The translations under genes and the position numbers were made by a program. Below are positions 6,665-8,525 of a DNA stretch of 8,525 nt, piece after piece; positions within the stretch are counted from its first letter, which is position 1; every line of letters begins with the position of its first letter. The notes beneath the pieces are model-generated. The model was not told where the DNA came from, did no database searches, and worked only from the letters and a program-made list of their open reading frames with translations. This stretch comes from an uncultured Propionibacteriaceae bacterium (GTDB taxonomy: Bacteria > Actinomycetota > Actinomycetes > Propionibacteriales > Propionibacteriaceae), in the NCBI GenBank assembly GCA_936941515.1, contig CAKZJI010000206.1:1-8525 (forward strand), given 5' to 3'.

Positions 6665-6705
6665 AGTTGGCTGGTCTCGCACCACGTGATGAGGACCAGC
6701 CAACT
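6665..6705. terminator. Probable bidirectional terminator between coaA and glmM
   Basis: AGTTGGCTGGTC (6665-6676) pairs perfectly with GACCAGCCAACT (6694-6705), a 12-bp stem with a 17-nt loop that contains CACGTG. It sits in the 105-bp gap between two convergent genes. Neither side has a T-run, as is common for actinobacterial hairpin terminators. Confidence 0.6.
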
Positions 6706-6751
6706 AGACATAAGCCAATGCGACAAAGTCTCAGCTATCCGCGGAACCCTC

Positions 6752-8104
6752 TCAGAGGCCGACCCGCTCCTTGACCAGAGCTGCCAGACGCTCGGCGATC
6801 TCCCGGGCTTGAGCGTCGGTGGGGGCCTCCACCATGACCCGAACCACCGGCTCAGTGCCTGAGGGACGCAGCAGAACTCGACCGGTGTTGCCCAACTCCT
6901 GGCTGGCGTCGGAGACGGCGGAGTTGATGGTGGGGTCAACCCCTGCGCGAAGTTTGTCGACGCCCCGGACGTTGACCACGACCTGCGGCAGTCGCGTCAT
7001 CACCGAGGCCAGTTCCTTCAGCGATTTGCCCGTCGTCGCAACGCGCTTGGCTAGGTGCAGGCCGGTCAGCACGCCGTCACCGGTGGTGGCGAACTCACTC
7101 ATGATGACGTGCCCGGACTGCTCCCCGCCCAGAGAGAAGCCGTTGGCACCCATGGACTCCAGGACGTAGCGGTCGCCAACCTTCGTCTGGTCCAGGCGGA
7201 TGTCATGCTCAGCCATCGCCAGTTTGAGCCCCAAGTTGCTCATAACGGTGGCGACGACGGTGTTCGAGGCCAGCCTGTGATCCTCCTGCAGGGCCAGGGC
7301 CAGGATCGCCAGGATCTGATCACCGTCGATGAGGTTGCCCTCATGGTCGACAGCCAGGCAGCGGTCGGCGTCGCCGTCGAAAGCCAGGCCCAGGTCTGCG
7401 GAGGAGGCCACGACGGCCTTCTGCAGATCCTCAGGATGGGTGGAGCCGCAGCCCGCATTGATGTTCAGGCCATCAGGCGAGGCATGGATGGCGGTGACGG
7501 ACGCGCCTGCGGCCTCAAAGGCGGCAACAGCGGTCTCCGACGAGGCCCCGTTGGCGCAGTCCAACACAACGGTGAGGCCCTTGAGCGGCTGCTCTGCGCG
7601 CAGCGAACGCACCAGATGCGCCACATAGGAGTCGAGGGCGTGGGGCTGGTCGAGGATACGCCCCACCTTGTCGCCAACGGGACGCTGCCAGCTCTCCTCC
7701 ATCCGCTCCTCAATGGCGTCCTCCAGGCCATCATCCAGCTTCACGCCGCCGCGGGCGAAGAATTTGATGCCGTTGTCGGGCATGTCATTGTGTGAGGCGG
7801 AGATCATCACACCAAGGTCAGTGCGATATTCGCTCACAAGGAAGGCGGCCGCAGGAGTGGGGGCCACCCCAACCCGCATCACGTCCACCCCGGCGCTGGC
7901 CAACCCGGCGCAGACCGCTGCCTCCAGAAACTCACCGGAGGCACGGGGGTCCCGGGCCACGAGTGCCGTCGGCTGACGCCTCCCAAACACCCCAGCCTCC
8001 CCCAGGATGTGTGCAGCCGCCACCGAGAGGTTGAGGGCCAGTTCAGCAGTCAGATCCTGATTGGCGACGCCGCGCACGCCGTCGGTTCCAAAGAGTCGAG
8101 CCAT
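6752..8104 (-). CDS. glmM: Phosphoglucosamine mutase, GlmM
   Basis: GlmM interconverts glucosamine-6-phosphate and glucosamine-1-phosphate, the step after GlmS on the way to UDP-GlcNAc. The 450 residues are standard for the alpha-D-phosphohexomutase family. The start is [15 protein letters not shown]. The phosphoserine loop [16 protein letters not shown] (101-116) carries the active Ser104. The magnesium loop DGDADR (243-248) supplies three Asp residues. The sugar-binding loop is GGEQSGH (326-332), and the phosphate-binding loop RPSGTEP (413-419) lies near the C-terminus. All four catalytic loops are intact. ATG at 8104 is preceded by TAAGCT at 7-nt spacing and no ribosome-binding sequence, so a leaderless mRNA is likely. 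It follows rpsI in the same direction, as in mycobacteria, but a strong terminator separates them. Residual read-through from the ribosomal operon is possible. glmS lies about 3.3 kb away, transcribed in the same direction beyond coaA and nadE. Confidence 0.97.
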   Translation of the reverse strand: MARLFGTDGVRGVANQDLTAELALNLSVAAAHILGEAGVFGRRQPTALVARDPRASGEFLEAAVCAGLASAGVDVMRVGVAPTPAAAFLVSEYRTDLGVMISASHNDMPDNGIKFFARGGVKLDDGLEDAIEERMEESWQRPVGDKVGRILDQPHALDSYVAHLVRSLRAEQPLKGLTVVLDCANGASSETAVAAFEAAGASVTAIHASPDGLNINAGCGSTHPEDLQKAVVASSADLGLAFDGDADRCLAVDHEGNLIDGDQILAILALALQEDHRLASNTVVATVMSNLGLKLAMAEHDIRLDQTKVGDRYVLESMGANGFSLGGEQSGHVIMSEFATTGDGVLTGLHLAKRVATTGKSLKELASVMTRLPQVVVNVRGVDKLRAGVDPTINSAVSDASQELGNTGRVLLRPSGTEPVVRVMVEAPTDAQAREIAERLAALVKERVGL

Positions 8105-8111
8105 GGGGGCA

Positions 8112-8117
8112 AGCTTA
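8112..8117 (-). promoter_or_regulatory. Candidate glmM -10 box, leaderless spacing
   Basis: TAAGCT on the minus strand, then TGCCCCC, then ATG, gives a 7-nt spacing. The layout closely mirrors nadE (TACGCT, ATTGCCCC, ATG). A second TAnnnT, TACCCT at 8133-8128, is an alternative that would give a leader of about 17 nt. Confidence 0.45.
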
Positions 8118-8203
8118 GGGGGTGGAGAGGGTAGCCGTCGCTCTGCCAGTCACCGGGAATGAACCGACATGAAGAACTCGGCCCAGCAGAAGAGCCGGAG
8201 AAA

Positions 8204-8239
8204 CGCAGGAGGGCCCCGTCGAAACGGGGCCCTCCTGCG
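8204..8239 (-). terminator. Strong rpsI terminator with a UUCG loop
   Basis: On the minus strand CGCAGGAGGGCCCCGT pairs with ACGGGGCCCTCCTGCG, a perfect 16-bp GC-rich stem closed by the stable tetraloop TTCG. It starts 15 nt after the rpsI stop codon and is followed by TTTCTCC, a weak U-rich tail. It probably ends the rplM–rpsI ribosomal transcript and insulates glmM. Confidence 0.85.
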
Positions 8240-8254
8240 CGGCGCTGCGGAAAA

Positions 8255-8525
8255 TCAGCGCTTGGAGTACTGCGGAGCCTTGCGGGCCTTCTTGAGGCCG
8301 GCCTTCTTGCGTTCCTTGACGCGGGCATCGCGGGTCAGCATCCCGGCCTTCTTCAGCGCGGGACGGCTGGCCTCGGCATCTACCTCGTTCAGGGCGCGGG
8401 CAATGCCCAGACGCAGCGCGCCGGCCTGACCAGTGACGCCGCCGCCATCAATGCGGGCGATGATGTCGTAGGAGCCCTGGACGCCAGCGGTGACCAGCGG
8501 GTCATTCACCAGCTGCTGGTGCAGA
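8255..8525 (-). CDS. rpsI: Ribosomal protein uS9 (RpsI), 3' part only
   Basis: This is the C-terminal 90 or so residues of small-subunit protein uS9, which lies in the 30S head; its C-terminal tail reaches the P-site tRNA. The visible protein runs from [14 protein letters not shown] to the stop, with the core [19 protein letters not shown], the [20 protein letters not shown] segment and the basic tail [12 protein letters not shown], all diagnostic. The frame stays open to the window edge, so the start and about 40-60 residues are outside. The GTG at 8509 is internal, not a start, since family sequence continues upstream of it. rplM normally precedes it in the same operon; that lies outside this window. 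Confidence 0.96.
   Translation of the reverse strand, partial: LHQQLVNDPLVTAGVQGSYDIIARIDGGGVTGQAGALRLGIARALNEVDAEASRPALKKAGMLTRDARVKERKKAGLKKARKAPQYSKR

Noticed and set aside
7055..7795. 246-codon plus-strand frame opposite glmM
   Set aside because: Antisense shadow of a fully conserved phosphoglucosamine mutase.
8169..8429. Plus-strand frame of 86 codons starting MKNSAQQKSRR
   Set aside because: It runs through the rpsI terminator hairpin and into antisense rpsI; nothing supports translation.

Overview
The window is a GC-rich chromosomal segment from a high-GC Gram-positive bacterium (Actinomycetota). The protein sequences and the rpsI–glmM…glmS–nnrD backbone fit this well, since that order is shared with mycobacteria and propionibacteria. 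A member of the Propionibacteriaceae is my best guess, but it is an inference. There are six chromosomal housekeeping or accessory genes, the 3' part of a seventh (rpsI), and one regulator remnant. I see no rRNA, tRNA, CRISPR array, transposase or phage gene.

Layout from left to right. Positions 1-89 are non-coding and hold two facing copies of a short repeat. Positions 90-527 (minus) encode a small four-helix membrane protein resembling DUF5367. It diverges from 567-713 (plus), a 48-codon remnant of a TetR-family repressor; the 39-bp gap between them holds back-to-back -10 boxes and a small palindrome. A third repeat copy (729-750) follows. Then come nnrD (754-1575, minus) and glmS (1602-3431, minus), apparently one transcript. 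A 133-bp divergent promoter region with an exact 10-bp tandem repeat separates glmS from nadE (3565-5628, plus). coaA follows (5711-6646, plus). A shared hairpin separates coaA from convergent glmM (6752-8104, minus). A strong hairpin terminator (8204-8239) lies between glmM and the 3' part of rpsI (8255 to the window edge, minus).

Functionally the core is cell-wall precursor synthesis plus cofactor supply. GlmS makes glucosamine-6-phosphate and GlmM converts it to glucosamine-1-phosphate for UDP-GlcNAc. NadE performs the last step of NAD synthesis, NnrD repairs hydrated NAD(P)H, and CoaA commits pantothenate to coenzyme A. glmS, nadE, glmM and the membrane-protein gene each have a TAnnnT box 6-8 nt before the start codon. 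No properly spaced Shine-Dalgarno is seen for glmS, nadE or glmM, which suggests leaderless mRNAs.

No clearly new multi-gene system is visible. The part most unlike ordinary core genome is 1-753: a membrane-protein/TetR-remnant module of lower GC, bracketed by near-identical 22-bp direct repeats and probably inserted downstream of nnrD.
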